DNA of 64,000 bases from Diadophis punctatus similis (GCA_023053685.1 JALIGW010000001.1:70151740-70215739); one strand, 5' to 3'. Shown: positions 50,752-61,205, counted from the first letter of the stretch. Notes: a model not told the origin generated them from the sequence alone. Numbers and translations: made by a program.

Positions 50752-51790
50752 TAGTGGGAGGGAGCGGCCTGGCCTTGCACCTCCTGGTCCGATCGAATCC
50801 GCTTCAGCACCCTTCTGCCAAAGGCCACCTCAGCAGATGCAAATGAATCCAGCTTATAATGGCGGATGAAAGGAGAAGGAGAAGACCTCCTCCAGGGAAG
50901 CCTGCGTAGCCCAAGCAGCCAAAGTCGCCACGCTTCTGGTAGAATGAGTGGTGATGCATCCCGGAAGGGGTAAGTCCTGAACCTCATAGGCCCTGGCAAT
51001 GCAGGCCCGAATCCACCGGCCCACCGTGGAGGCAGAAACCTTTGAACCCATCAAAGAAGGCTGAAAGGAAACCAAAAGAGATTCCAATCTCCGAAACGAA
51101 GAGGTACGAGAGATGTAAATCTTGAGAGCCCGACGAACATCCAGAGTGTGCCACTTGCATTCGAGCCTATAAACAGAGGACAAAAGTTTGGCAGCACCAG
51201 CTCCTGCGCCCTGTGAAACCACGAGTTGATTTTGGGGATGAAGGTAGGATCAAGATGCAGGACTACTCTGTCCGCGTGGAAGACGCAAAGATCCGAATGG
51301 ATGGAAAGCGCTGCCAACTCCGAGATTCTGCGTGCCGATGTGACTGCCACCAAGAAGGCCACCTTGCAGGAAAGATGTCAGAGATTGGCCTCTCAAAGAG
51401 GTTCGAAGGGGCTTTGAGTAAGGGAATCGAGCACCTTTGACAGGTCCCATGTGGGGTATCGGTGAACAACAGGAGGACATAAGTTAGTCGCCCCCCGCAG
51501 GAATTGGCGGATGACGGGGTGTTGGGACAAGGAATCCTTGGCACCGATGATAGAGCTGCCACCTGCCTACGGAGCATGTTAGGGGCCAGCCCCTTGGTCA
51601 AACCCGCCTGTAGGAACCCCAACACGTCCTTCACTGAAGCCTCCAAGGGATGACATCCCTGTGCTGAACACCAAATGCAAAAGGCTCTCCACGTGGTGTC
51701 GTAGATCCGATTGGTGAAGCCCCTGCGGGAGGCCTGGAGAGTCTGGATGATGCCCTCCGAGAGGTTGTCCCCTCTCAACAATCACAGCTC
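50752..51790 (-). pseudogene. DIRS tyrosine recombinase, frameshifted
   Basis: The N-terminal part starts MLRGDNLSEGIIQTLQASRR and contains TNRIYDTTWRAFCIWC. Then comes the box-1 region TSARRISELAALS with the first catalytic arginine, then WFHRAQELVLP, WHTLDVRRALKIY and FRRLESLLVSFQ. Box 2 is THSTRSVATLAAWATQAS with the HxxR pair, and the last tyrosine is in IRHYKLD. The R, HxxR and Y tetrad is therefore readable. The frame changes at least three times, near 51470, 51200 and 50880, so no single product is made. This enzyme family integrates circular DIRS cDNA by strand exchange. The second fragment at 58231 is from the same gene. Confidence 0.92.
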
Positions 51791-52304
51791 AACTTCCAGA
51801 TGGTCAGATGAAACCAATGAGGATCCGGATAGACAAGCGCCCCCTGGCTGAGATGAATCTTGTGCTGAGGAATCTGCCACAGCCTGGTCACGGACAGGGA
51901 GATGAGGTCTGCAAACCAGGGACACCTGGGCCAGTGAGGTGCCAGAAGAAGAAGCTCCTCCCTCTCCTCCAGCAGCTTCCCAATGACCCTGGGAATGAGG
52001 GGAAGGGGGAGAGGCGTACAGCAGACCCCGAGGCCAAGGACAGCATAAGGCATCCACCCCCTCCATGCCAGGCGCCAAGAAGTGGGAGAAGAAACGAGGA
52101 AGTTGAGTGTTGTCCTGGGTGGTGAATAGGTCAACTGAGGGAAGACCAAATCTGACCGCTATTTCCCTGAACAGCAAGGGGTGGAGGCGCCACTCCGCAT
52201 GATGCACCATGGTGCGGCTGAGCCAATCCACTTGGGTGTTCGCCGCTCCTGAGATGTGGCTCGCTCAAATGGACAGGAGATTGTCTCCACCCACAGCCCA
52301 AGTT
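51782..52304 (-). pseudogene. DIRS RNase H / C-terminal pol region, broken
   Basis: The minus strand reads ASHISGAANTQVDWLSRTMV, then AEWRLHPLLFREIAVRFGLP, SVDLFTTQDN and APHWPRCPWFADL across two frames. These are typical of the RNase H and following region of DIRS pol. The upstream continuation is displaced by the SINE: VNRLGGAHSKALMEEAFQ is at 54363-54303. An in-frame stop lies just before ASHISG. Confidence 0.85.
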
Positions 52305-52489
52305 AGCAATAGCAATAGCACTTAGACTTACCGTATTTTTCGGAGTATAGGACGCACCGGAGTATAAGATGTACCTAGATTTTAGAGGAGGAAAACAAGG
52401 AAAAAAGTATTCTGAACCAAATGGTGTAGTAATATATTATTTAATAAATTACCAATGTAGCAGAATACTTTTTACAACCATGTACACTT

Positions 52490-52913
52490 TTTACAACCAT
52501 GTACACTTTTTACAAACTTCAAACTTGACAGCTTTAAGACTAGTGGACTTCAACTCCCAGAATTCCTCCTCCAGTCATGCTAGCTCAGGAATGGGAGTTG
52601 AAGTCCACAAGTCTTAAAGCTGTCAAGTTTGAAGTTTGTAAAAAGTGTACATGGTTGTAAAAAGTCTTGCCAAGTTTGAAGACCCTTGCACCCCTAACCC
52701 CTAACCCAGGGCTCTTCAAACTTGACAGCTTTAAGACTTGTGGACTTCAACTCCCATTCCTCAGCTAGCATAACTGGAGGAGGAATTCCGGGAGTTGAAG
52801 TCCACAAGTTTGAAGACCCTTGCACCCCCTTGGCAAGTTTAAGACTTGTGGACTTCAACTCCCAGAAACTCTTAAACTTGCCAAGGGGGTGCAAGGGTCT
52901 TCAAACTTGTGGG
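52490..52913. repeat. two adjacent palindromes with MITE-like cores
   Basis: The first has arms of about 70 bp (52490-52560 and 52588-52665) beginning at TTACAACCATGTACACTTTT and containing GTGGACTTCAACTCCC. The second (52709-52913) repeats the core several times in both orientations, with TTGCACCCCCTTGGCAAG pieces. The CAACTCCCAGAATTCC core is the same as in the MITEs at 14363 and 16561. Confidence 0.85.
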
Positions 52914-53284
52914 CTTTGGAGTTGCACGACCATCAGCCGAGCAGATTCCAGCTCTAGAGCCACCCCAAACCCCCCACAGCTCACGAGTGGGCGGAAGAAG
53001 GGAAAAGCCCCTCTCTTCCCTGTTCCCCATCGGGCTGGGCTCCACCAAAGGCTGCCTCCCGGTCTCGCAGCCAGTTCCCTCCTGAAGTTTCAAGGGCTAA
53101 GCAGATCTGCGGCGCTGGGCAAAGGCAAAAGCGGCGGCTCCTGGTTTTCCCGGCCAAAGAGCGCTCGCTAGAGAAGAGCAGCTGGGGAAGCAGACGAGGC
53201 GCGGTGGCAGGCAGGTGTCTGGGAAGCACCGAGGGCAGCACGCGCGTCCAGGATGCCCCTCTTTGGGCTTTCTGCTTAGGCAGC

Positions 53285-53358
53285 AGCTGGGAGTCATGAT
53301 TTGAAGAACGCGATCCCGGGCCAGTTTTGCTTGGAGGCGTGTCTGTCACACACACACG

Positions 53359-53407
<49 letters not shown>

Positions 53408-53682
53408 CCCAGGCTTCAGTTTAAATGCAGGGTCCCGTCAGATGAGAAACTTCCAAAATGCTTGCTGTGGCGACGCTGTTTTCTCCGAGACCTTCCAAGC
53501 TCCTCTTTCTCTTCGGCCAGGATGTCTCAGAGAATCCCCGCCGTGGGAAGCATTTTGGAAGTTCCTCGTCCGACGGGACCCTGCATTTAAACTGAAGCCC
53601 GGGAGGGGTGTGTGTGTGTGACAGACGCGCCTCCAAGCAAAACTTGCCCAGGATCGCGCTCTTCAAATCGCGACTCCCAGCT
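53285..53682. repeat. long imperfect inverted repeat (135-180 bp arms)
   Basis: The left arm 53285-53464 and the right arm 53548-53682 are reverse complements in order: AGCTGGGAGTC, TTTGCTTGGAGGCG, TCTGTCACACACACAC, CTTCAGTTTAAATGCAGGGT, CTTCCAAAATGCTT. The spacer is 83 bp. The left arm carries a much longer CA array (53347-53405) than the right, where it is GT units at 53609-53621. Confidence 0.9.
53347..53405. repeat. (CA)n microsatellite
   Basis: About 29 CA units with two G substitutions, within the left arm of the long inverted repeat. Confidence 0.97.
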
Positions 53683-53689
53683 CGCACGG

Positions 53690-54000
53690 GACGCACGGCG
53701 GCGGGGGCAAGCAGCGGTGGCGGCGGCGGCAAGCAACAGCGCGGACGGCAGGGGCAAGCAGCGGGGGGGAAAGCGGCGGTGGCGGCGGAAAGCGGTGGCG
53801 GAAAGCAGTGGTGGGCATCAGCGGTGGGAAGCGGCGGCAGCCATTGGCGGTGGGAAGCGGCGGCAGAAAGCAGCGGCGGGCATTGGCAGCGGAAAGCGGC
53901 GGGGGGCATTGGCGGCGGTGGGAAGCAGCAGCAGGAAGCGGCGGCAGGAAGCAGCGGCGGCCAGTGGCGGTGGCCAGCGGCGGCGGCCAGCGGTGGCTGT
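53690..54000. repeat. GGC/GGAAGC-rich degenerate tandem repeat
   Basis: About 310 bp made of irregular GGCGGC, GGAAGCGGCGG and CATTGGCGG units. It produces long Gly/Ser/Ala-rich frames in several registers, on both strands, which is a sign of repeat and not of coding. Confidence 0.85.
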
Positions 54001-54363
54001 AACATCCGGAGTATAAGACGCACCCAGTTTTTGACCCTCTTTTGGGGGGTAAAAAGGTGCGTCCTATACTCCGAAAAATACGGTATATACCGCTTCCTAG
54101 TGCTTTACAGCCCTCTCTAAGCTGTTTACAGAGTCAGCATATTGCCCCCAACAATCTGGGTCCTCATTTTACTGACCTCAGAAGGATGGAAGGCTGAGTC
54201 AACCTTGAGCGGGTGAGATTTGAACAGCCGAACTGCAGCTAGCAGTCAGCTGAAGTAGCCTGCAGTGCTGCAATCTAACCACTGCGCCACCTCAGCTCTA
54301 TACTTTCTACGTTGAAAGGCTTCCTCCATGAGGGCCTTGGAATGAGCGCCCCCTAGCCTGTTG

Positions 54364-54727
54364 ACACTTAAATAATGATTTAAATCACTAGTAGAAAGAC
54401 TTGATTTAAATCAACTCAATTTAAATCATAATTTTTAAAGAGCAACTGTCATTTCTGTCCCGCAGCAACTCCTCCTTTAACCCGCTGTTGACTCAACAAC
54501 AGTCCCAATATTGCAGAATATACAGCCTCATGCTAAGCTCCATGTCATGCTGATTAAATTAAATTATTAATGTATCTTAAATAGAAAACTATATTTAGAT
54601 AGATTTTTACTCCAAAAACATTTTATTATAATAAATTTGATAAAAATTAAAAAATCCGATTTAAATTTTAAAAATCTGGTGTTTTTAACTTTTTTTTATA
54701 AAAATCATCAATTTTTATCCATTCTGG
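54364..54727. mobile_element. AT-rich element with GATTTAAATC motifs
   Basis: GATTTAAATC-like words recur at the left (54380, 54410, 54425) and CCGATTTAAA and AAAAATCATCAATTTTTATC at the right. It looks like a diverged AT-rich MITE that abuts the end of the DIRS copy. The family was not identified. Confidence 0.45.
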
Positions 54728-54855
54728 TCATAAGGGTGAACAACCACAGAGATGTTGCAACAAACATAACTTTGGCATTTGGTCATAAGTACCTTTGGGG
54801 TCTGTCGTAACAGCAGGTCGCTAAGTGACCTGCTGTAAACTCAAAGATTACCTGC
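54728..54855. mobile_element. 'CTTACGACC' family element, fragment
   Basis: GAACAACCACAGAGATGTTG, GGTCATAAGTACC, and GGTCGCTAAGTGACC resemble pieces of the element at 34758. Confidence 0.5.
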
Positions 54856-55233
54856 AATCCTATTTTTCTCTAGAGTAAATTCTGTCCCTAATGAGACTGG
54901 GATAAAAGCATTAGGTGCTTTCTCTTAATGCAGGTACTGCACATATGAAGCAACCAATTGCTTGTGTGTTGTTGTTGTTTTTGCTTTGGTTGTCTTTATC
55001 ATTTTCTTTGCTTCTTCTTTAAAAAGTATTGTTTTTTGGAAACAGCAGCTAAATAAAGTATAATCCAAAGCATTAATACAATTTTTAATTATATGTATCT
55101 CCTGCAGTTATTGTTCCTTTGCTTATGGTCAATGTGAGCATGATGGACTATAATGATCATTTATTTAATAACTGTTATCTAAGACTTGATATAATCTAGA
55201 ATGTGGTTCTTACAAGTTATATGCAATGATAGC
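54856..55233. other. non-coding stretch
   Basis: No gene or repeat recognised. Confidence 0.5.
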
Positions 55234-55311
55234 TTGCTTATATGCCGCCCTGAGTCCTACGGGATTGGGCGGCATATAAGAACGTTTATTAAATTAAATT
55301 AAATTAAATAG
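55234..55311 (+). mobile_element. L2-type 3' tail fragment with (AAATT)n
   Basis: ATGCCGCCCTGAGTCCTACG and GGGCGGCATATAAGAACG, then AAATT units. This is the common squamate L2-type 3' terminus. Confidence 0.7.
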
Positions 55312-55945
55312 CTCATATATTCCAACAAGATTTCAGAATGCAAAATGAACCCCACGTTCGTACTTTTAAAGTTAGAAAACTTATTTCTATATTGCCACAC
55401 AACTGGTTTTTAGACATTTGTGTGGCAAATTAGACAATTTTTACAAAATTGTTCTTCATGGATCTTCATTCTGCTTTCTGTGATAAAAAAAATTGGGTTA
55501 TTGACTTGCTAATCACTACTGGAAAGTATAACTATGAAAAGAGTATTGAACTATATAATCTTTCACAGCTTGTTGATTTACACATAGCCAGGTACTTTGG
55601 CTAGGATTTATTCTACCGAAGGAGAAACTAAACAATGTTTTTGGTCAACCTGCCCATTACGGTTTTTATTAATTTATTTATAGCTGAAAAGTGAGTTAAA
55701 ATTGATCTGGTTCCACCATATGGCTACCAGGGGAGACTCTTCTGTCTCCTTAAACATCCTTTTAAAGAAACAGCTACATTCAAACCCATGGGCATAGTTT
55801 TTTTTTAAAAAAAGTTTTGCTAATGGTTCAGCATATATTTAGAAATTTTGTAGAAGTCCAGAGTGCTTTCACTTATTTCAAAATAAAGTATTAGTTTTAT
55901 AAATAATTGAAAACATCTCTATTTCCAGACGACTATATACTATAG
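55312..55945. other. non-coding stretch
   Basis: No gene or repeat recognised. Confidence 0.5.
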
Positions 55946-56368
55946 CAGTGATGGCCAACCTTTTTTTCCTCGGGTGCCGAAATAGTGCGTACGCGCGCTA
56001 TCGTACGTGCGTGCGTGCCCACACCCATAATTCAAAGCCCCCCACTCACCCCACCCCCCTGCAAATGCATGTGCGACCGCCCACTCCCCCGTTTTCCGAC
56101 TTTCAGTGGGCCTGGTAGATCCGTTTTTTGCCCTCCCCAGGCTCCAGAGGCTTTCTTTGAGCTTGGGGAAGGCGAAAACGCTCCCACTGCCACCCCGGAG
56201 GCCCTCCAGAGGCCGAAATCGCCCTCCCAGAGCCTCTGCATGAGCCAAAAATCAGCTGGTGGGCACACACATGCGCGCTGGAGCTGAACTAGGGCAATGG
56301 CTCGCGTCCCGGCAGATATGGCTCCGCGTGCCACCTGTGGCACCCGTGCCATAGGTTCGCCATCACTG
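55946..56368 (+). mobile_element. hAT non-autonomous element, same family as 5828, copy 4
   Basis: It starts CAGTGATGGCCAACC and ends AGGTTCGCCATCACTG. It is flanked by TACTATAG and GACTATAG (7 of 8). 423 bp and GC-rich. Open frames are artefacts. Confidence 0.92.
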
Positions 56369-57768
56369 GACTATAGTGTAGAAGAATATATAGTAGAAGA
56401 AAATATATTAAGACTATAAATTTTATGAACAACAAAAAATGCACTCCCAATAATCAAATGCATTCCACTTTTCTTGTCAGCAAGCAACTCTACACTTTCA
56501 AGTGATCATTCAGTAACACTGGCTTTGAATACAAAGACATGTACAACCTTTGCTTGAAGCATTTATTATAATTAGAAATTTCACTTATCCACAAACAAGC
56601 TGCCACCTACTACTGTCAAGAGACTTCCAAAAGTTGAGATCTTACTCTTGCTACAGCATAAACCATTGATCTCGTACTTTCCTACTGACAGGAATGCCAC
56701 TAGAAACCACCCAAGTGTATCTGCTCTGCTTAATAGCATTATTGAGGCAGCGAGCACCCTCCTTTTCAATTGTGGCAAATAAGTCAGCAAAATGCAGCAT
56801 ACACACCTCTTCAGACTGGCAATATTTTAAACTTCACCATTCGTCTTCTTTCGAAAGATCTATGACAAGTATCTGCTGCAGAGGGAGTGGCAGACAGAAA
56901 ATGATTTTTCTCCATGTTCCAAACAAATAAAAAAAAAACAGCCGTTCAGAACTGAAAGCAGGGAGTTGCAATTTTCTGAATTAGCTTCACATAATAGAAA
57001 GGGAAGCTCTTTTTCTGAGCAATGGATATTCCTCATACCTTGCGTATAAAAATGAAGGTGTTTAGGGGGGGAGACCCCTGTTTTTCCATTGAGAATAGGG
57101 CAACTTTAGATCAAACAGGCCAACTTTAGACTGCTACTAGATTTTGTCAGAGAGGAACATCTGGCAGGTGTATCAAAAACATCAAAATGGCAGTTGGGAA
57201 TATATGGACATGGCTGTCATGTTGACTTGTTTGCCCCTGAGAGAGTCTTTTCTCTCAGTACCTTTGGCTGCAATTCTAAGTTTAGTTATTAAAGAGTAAC
57301 CTCCATTAGCGATAATAAATTTCACCCCTCAGTAAACAAGTACATGATGAAACTGTTTTTCACTTAAGTTTTTCTTTCCTTTAATTTTTCTCATTCCAAG
57401 TCATTTAATAAGTATCTTGGATCCATTTACATCTCAAAGTAATTTTGTACTCTTTTCCCTAAGAACAAAATTACTAAAAAGAATGGCCTAAGACTCATTT
57501 CTAAAATAGAGTACAAGCAATATATTCCTGGAATAGTAGATAAATGTACTGTGAATAACTGATTCAGGGCAGCATTTTTGTCACAATGGGGAAAATGACT
57601 GGTGCATTAATAATGACTAAAGTATCACTGCTACCAAATGCTCCAAATGAATTGCCAGGACCCCACCATGATTAAACACGGCCTGTCTCCATATTAGTAA
57701 TAACAGAGAACTAGTGTATTATGCAACCAAGATTGGCATAATATCGGATCTGAATTGGATCTTTCTAG
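56369..57768. other. non-coding stretch
   Basis: No gene recognised. Frames at 56581-56930 overlap on opposite strands and lack any domain. Confidence 0.5.
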
Positions 57769-57850
57769 CACAGGTGGTCTTCAACTTACGGAATTAGCTT
57801 CATGACCATTTGAAGTTATGACAATACTGAGGAAAGTGACCAGTAAGTAG
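57769..57850. mobile_element. 'CTTACGACC' family element, fragment
   Basis: CACAGGTGGTCTTCAACTTA at the left resembles the family end. Truncated. Confidence 0.45.
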
Positions 57851-57902
57851 GCTCTTTGACTACGGAGTGTATATTCAATCTATTGAGATCTATTTGAATA
57901 AA

Positions 57903-58767
57903 AGGATAACCTCAACGTTCCTTCTATGTGCGCTGCGGGAGAGTCCAAGCATGGATTAATTTCTGTCTGCTTGCCAGGGACAGAGTAAGAAATATCTGGC
58001 CACGCCTCTTCCTTGGCCCCACTGAGGCCGTTGTTTTATGAAGGTGTAGACGTGTAGGGAGTCCAAAAATGGAAGATCCAACTCCTGTCTATACCCTGGA
58101 CCAGGCTAGGCCCAAGGATGGGGTTGGACTCTCCCGCAGCGCACATAGAAGGAACTTTCAGGTAAGACAATGTTCATTCTCCTGTGCGCCGCTTGGAGAG
58201 TCCAAGCATGGGATGTACCCAAGCTAAGTCTCAAGGGTGGGAAGAAGGCTGGTCCAGGACTCCTGAAGTGGAATGAACCCTTTGCGGTACCCTCCTGCCA
58301 AATGAGGCCTCTGCCAAAGTAAAGGAATCCGGTCGATAATGCCCAATGAAAGGTGATGGTGACGTCCAGGTCGCTGCCCTACAAATGTCCTCGATGGAGG
58401 CTTGCGTGGCCCATGCTGCTGTAGTGGCTGCACTCCTTGTTGAATGAGCTGTTATGCAGCCCGGCAATGGAGTAGCTTTAATCTCATATGCCTTTGCGAT
58501 GCAGGCCTTCAGCCAGCCAGTTGAAAGTGAAACTTTCTTCCCCATTGATGTTGGTTGAAACGACACAAATAAGGACTCAGATCTCCGAAAGGCCTCTGTT
58601 TGTTTGATATATCTACAAAGAGCCCTCCAAACATCTAAGGTATGCCATTGTTTTTCTTGAGGGTGGACTGGATTTGGGCAGAAATCGGGCAAAATAAGTT
58701 CCTGGGCCCTATGAAACCATGAATTGACCTTCAGAAGAAAGGATGGATATGATATGAAATGAACTTC
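57903..58767 (-). mobile_element. second DIRS-like fragment, 3' part
   Basis: The minus strand reads the recombinase C-terminal half, then the terminal region. The terminal region has CTATGTGCGCTGCGGGAGAG at about 57924, its reverse complement at about 58126-58156, and a related direct copy CTGTGCGCCGCTTGGAGAG at about 58181. The arrangement is the same as at 47679-50730, but the repeat sequence differs, so this is a separate DIRS subfamily. It is cut at the right by the hAT fragment at 58768. Confidence 0.85.
58231..58755 (-). pseudogene. DIRS tyrosine recombinase, C-terminal half
   Basis: It reads VNSWFHRAQELILPDFCP, WHTLDVWRALCRYIKQTEAF, ESLFVSFQPTSMGKKVSLST, then the box-2 region TAHSTRSAATTAAWATQAS with the HxxR pair, and the tyrosine in FIGHYRPDSF. 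It ends in GRRVPQRV. The N-terminal half with the first catalytic arginine is missing. The longest frame is open for 153 codons. Confidence 0.92.
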
Positions 58768-59122
58768 TGGTTGTCCCGTTGGGCCCGTTTTTCGCCGTCC
58801 CTAGGCTCCAGAGGCTTTCCTGAAGCATGGGGAGGGCGAAAATGGCTTCCCCGCCCCCCAGAGGCCCCCCGAAAGCCGGAAATGGATCATTTCTGAACTT
58901 CCGGTAGGCCTGTTGGACCCATTTTTCACCCTCCCCAGGCTTCAGGAAAGCCTCTGGTGCCTAGGGTGGGCGACAAACGGGCTCAACGGGCCTACTGGAA
59001 CTTCAGAAATGAACTTCCAGTAAGCCCGTTGGGTGCATTAAGGGTGCTGGCACATGCGCATGCTATTGCATGCGTGCGCTCACATTTTTGGCACCCAACA
59101 TAAAAAAGGTTAGCCATCACTG
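58768..59122 (-). mobile_element. hAT non-autonomous element, same family as 5828, truncated copy 5
   Basis: It ends AGGTTAGCCATCACTG and has the internal words GCATGCGTGCGCTCAC and CCCTCCCCAGGCTTCAGG. The left end is lost at the junction with the DIRS fragment, and no target duplication is present. Internal blocks are duplicated in inverted order. Confidence 0.8.
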
Positions 59123-59954
59123 GGATAGATGTTATAATGCGATATTTCACCTGAACCATTACTATTTATTTAGATTTGCATCTAGATATTCTAGTAACGC
59201 AATCCTCTTAACACTCAGAATACTCTCATTGAGATATTAATAAGTTACCTATTGAGTATCTGTTTTATGACACTATCAAGTATGATGATGAGTATAGCAT
59301 AGAAATAGGATTAAAAAAGGAATGTTGACATATTCAAGGTTTTTTTAAAAATCCTTCCTAACTTCAAAGGCTATTGTACTATTTGCTCTAAAAAGTTCAA
59401 CTATCCTTATCATTGTTTGCTATATTGTTTAACTATAGCACTAATTTGTGGCCATAAAGTCAACTAGCTGTATAGTTCAATCTGACAATCTCTTCAAATA
59501 ATTGAATTCAACAAAAAAAAAAAAACCCCTACCTTATATGGAACCTGAACAGAATTCCTATATGGAATGATTATCACTCCAAACTGTTTACCTTGACAGG
59601 GAGTATCTCCCTAGGCTTCAAGTAGTTTTTCCTGCTCTATTTGAAGATGCTAGGAATTGAAACTCTTTATCTTTTAAAACCAAAGGGTTTTTTTTTGCTT
59701 TAAGCAGTGGTCTTTTCCCCATAGATTTTCCTTTTCTTTCACAAAGGATTCAAGAAATGCTTAGATAAGAGAGTAATCTCAATCATTTAAATCAGAAGAT
59801 GTTTTTATTTGGTTGCATACATGCTTACCTACAGTATTCTCCATTCTTGTAAGCCTAAGGCTGAGTGGGAGAGGAAAAATTCTTCTGGGACAGAGTTACC
59901 GATACTTCCTAACTATCTATAGAAGGGAATATCTGAAAGCTCAGGATTGAACTA
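59123..59954. other. AT-rich non-coding stretch
   Basis: No gene or repeat recognised. Confidence 0.5.
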
Positions 59955-60218
59955 TGGAGTCCTTGGGGTACTCTGAGTTTGTTTGCTTGCAGACATTTCA
60001 TTACCCAACTAGGTAACATCAGGGCTAATGAATGTGAGCTTTGCTCCGTTTGTATACAATAGCTTGCCATATACAATAATTTGCTCCCTCCTTATAAACA
60101 GGGAGTAAACCCCACACTCAGTAACACTAATGATGTTACCCAGTTGGGTAATGAATCATCTGCAAGCAAACAATCAAGCTCAGAGAGTACCAAGAATTTC
60201 ACACTTCCTAACAATGCC
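59955..60218. mobile_element. Penelope-like inverted arms
   Basis: The left arm (GGAGTCCTTGGGGTACTCTG, TTGCTTGCAGACATTTCATT, ACCCAACTAGGTAACATCAG) is the reverse complement of the right arm (CTAATGATGTTACCCAGTTG, GGTAATGAATCATCTGCAAG, CAATCAAGCTCAGAGAGTACC). The family is the same as at 18360. The ribozyme-like core is mutated in both arms (CTAATGA with GAATC on the right; GAAAT on the left). Confidence 0.6.
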
Positions 60219-61089
60219 ACAATAAGATATGGCAAGAGGTGGTTATCTTCTCTTTTTTTTACTCCTGTTCCTTCTTCTCCTCATTCCATATTTAACCAAT
60301 GAGAAATTGCATAGTATGACTGATGTTGGATAATTTTGGGGGGAGGGAAGGATCTGGGGAAAACAAGAGGGAAGCTTCAGAAGTACAATTGCTACCTTTC
60401 CAGCACTACTGAAAAGCGTTGATTAAATACAGTAGCTAGAGTGCATAATCCTTATCATGCAAACTTACACAAAAATATTCAGAAATAAATCCCATGGAAC
60501 ATTCCACCAAACTGAGGAGTGCAAAACTGCAGCAGGAATGAACGTCAGGAATTAATTATGAGGGTCCTCTATGTAGTTCACAGGGCAAATCTTCTGTATG
60601 TATTAATTAATTAATTTGGTCTTTAGCTTGCCTGTTTATTAATTATCTTCTCCAAGCTTATTCTGGAGAAGAAAATTAATTATTGCAGAGAATCATCTTC
60701 TTTATGCTTCTGGCATTCTCATATTCCCTTTTGGCAACCTGTTTCAGATTATTTGGATCCTTTCAGGAGAAAACGGGCATGGCAAATGACTGCCCATACT
60801 AGAATTTGTAGGTTCTATGGCAGAACCTACTTTGATTTGGACAATTAAAATACCAATTAGGTTAAACCTATCGTGGTAAGCAAGATGATGTTTCGTGCTG
60901 GGATTCTTCTGAATTTGTAAAATCTAGTGGTTAGGGTTTTCTGAAGTTTGAATTCTGTTTACCTGTGTCTCAGCCCATGTTCCTCATGGCTCACACTGGC
61001 AGCCGGGCAGAGGGTGAGCAACTGGATCCAGGAGGTAATAAATGCTAAATGAGGATAGTACTACCTACCTTGAAAAAGATCATTGTGCC
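60219..61089. other. non-coding stretch
   Basis: No gene recognised. Confidence 0.5.
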
Positions 61090-61205
61090 CCGTCTCTTGA
61101 ACCAACATGTGTTTCAACCAGTCTCTAACTTCTCATTTTAGATAAGGTTATTCAGAAAGTGGTGATAAATCAACTACAATCCAAGAAGAAAATGGATTGT
61201 CTGGA
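61090..61205 (+). pseudogene. L2-type LINE reverse-transcriptase fragment
   Basis: FQPVSNFSF, then after a frameshift DKVIQKVVINQLQS. This matches the block RPVSNLPFLGKVIEKVVADQL near the start of LINE reverse transcriptase. Very short. Confidence 0.6.

Larger units (their letters stand above)
52331..54083. mobile_element. TA-flanked non-autonomous element (CCGTATTTTTCGGAG ends)
   Basis: The left end CCGTATTTTTCGGAGTATAG and its exact complement at the right end (54064-54083) are inverted repeats. The TA target is duplicated (52329-52330 and 54084-54085), as in Tc1/mariner. At 1753 bp it has no transposase. The inside holds palindromes (52490-52913), a long inverted repeat (53285-53682) with a CA array, and a GGC-rich repeat (53690-54000). 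Confidence 0.9.
52305..54298 (-). mobile_element. tRNA-derived squamate SINE (type A), copy 5, split
   Basis: The tail side is 52305-52330 (AGCAATAGCAATAGCACTTAG) and the rest is 54084-54298 (TATATACCGCTTCCTAGTGC to the head complement CTGCGCCACCTCAGCTC). Joining the parts restores the usual family sequence GACTTATATACCGCTTC with only one TA. It is inserted in DIRS RNase H. Confidence 0.95.
47679..54363 (-). mobile_element. DIRS-like tyrosine-recombinase retrotransposon, interrupted
   Basis: On the minus strand it reads from an RNase H piece (54363-54303), through an RNase H and C-terminal pol region (52304-51782) and a tyrosine recombinase (51790-50752), to a terminal repeat region (50751-50664 and 47949-47679). 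DIRS elements have no DDE integrase and no ordinary LTRs. The left arm 47682-47735 is the reverse complement of 47905-47949 plus 50680-50692, and a further direct copy of part of it lies at 50705-50729. Most of the 5' part (gag, reverse transcriptase) is missing beyond 54363. Insertions are the L1 derivative at 47950-50663 and the SINE at 52305-54298. All frames are broken. Confidence 0.88.

Noticed and set aside
53421..54120. Long Gly/Ala/Ser/Pro-rich open frames on both strands
   Set aside because: They are readings of the GGC-rich repeat and the CA repeat in several registers, within a TA-flanked transposon.
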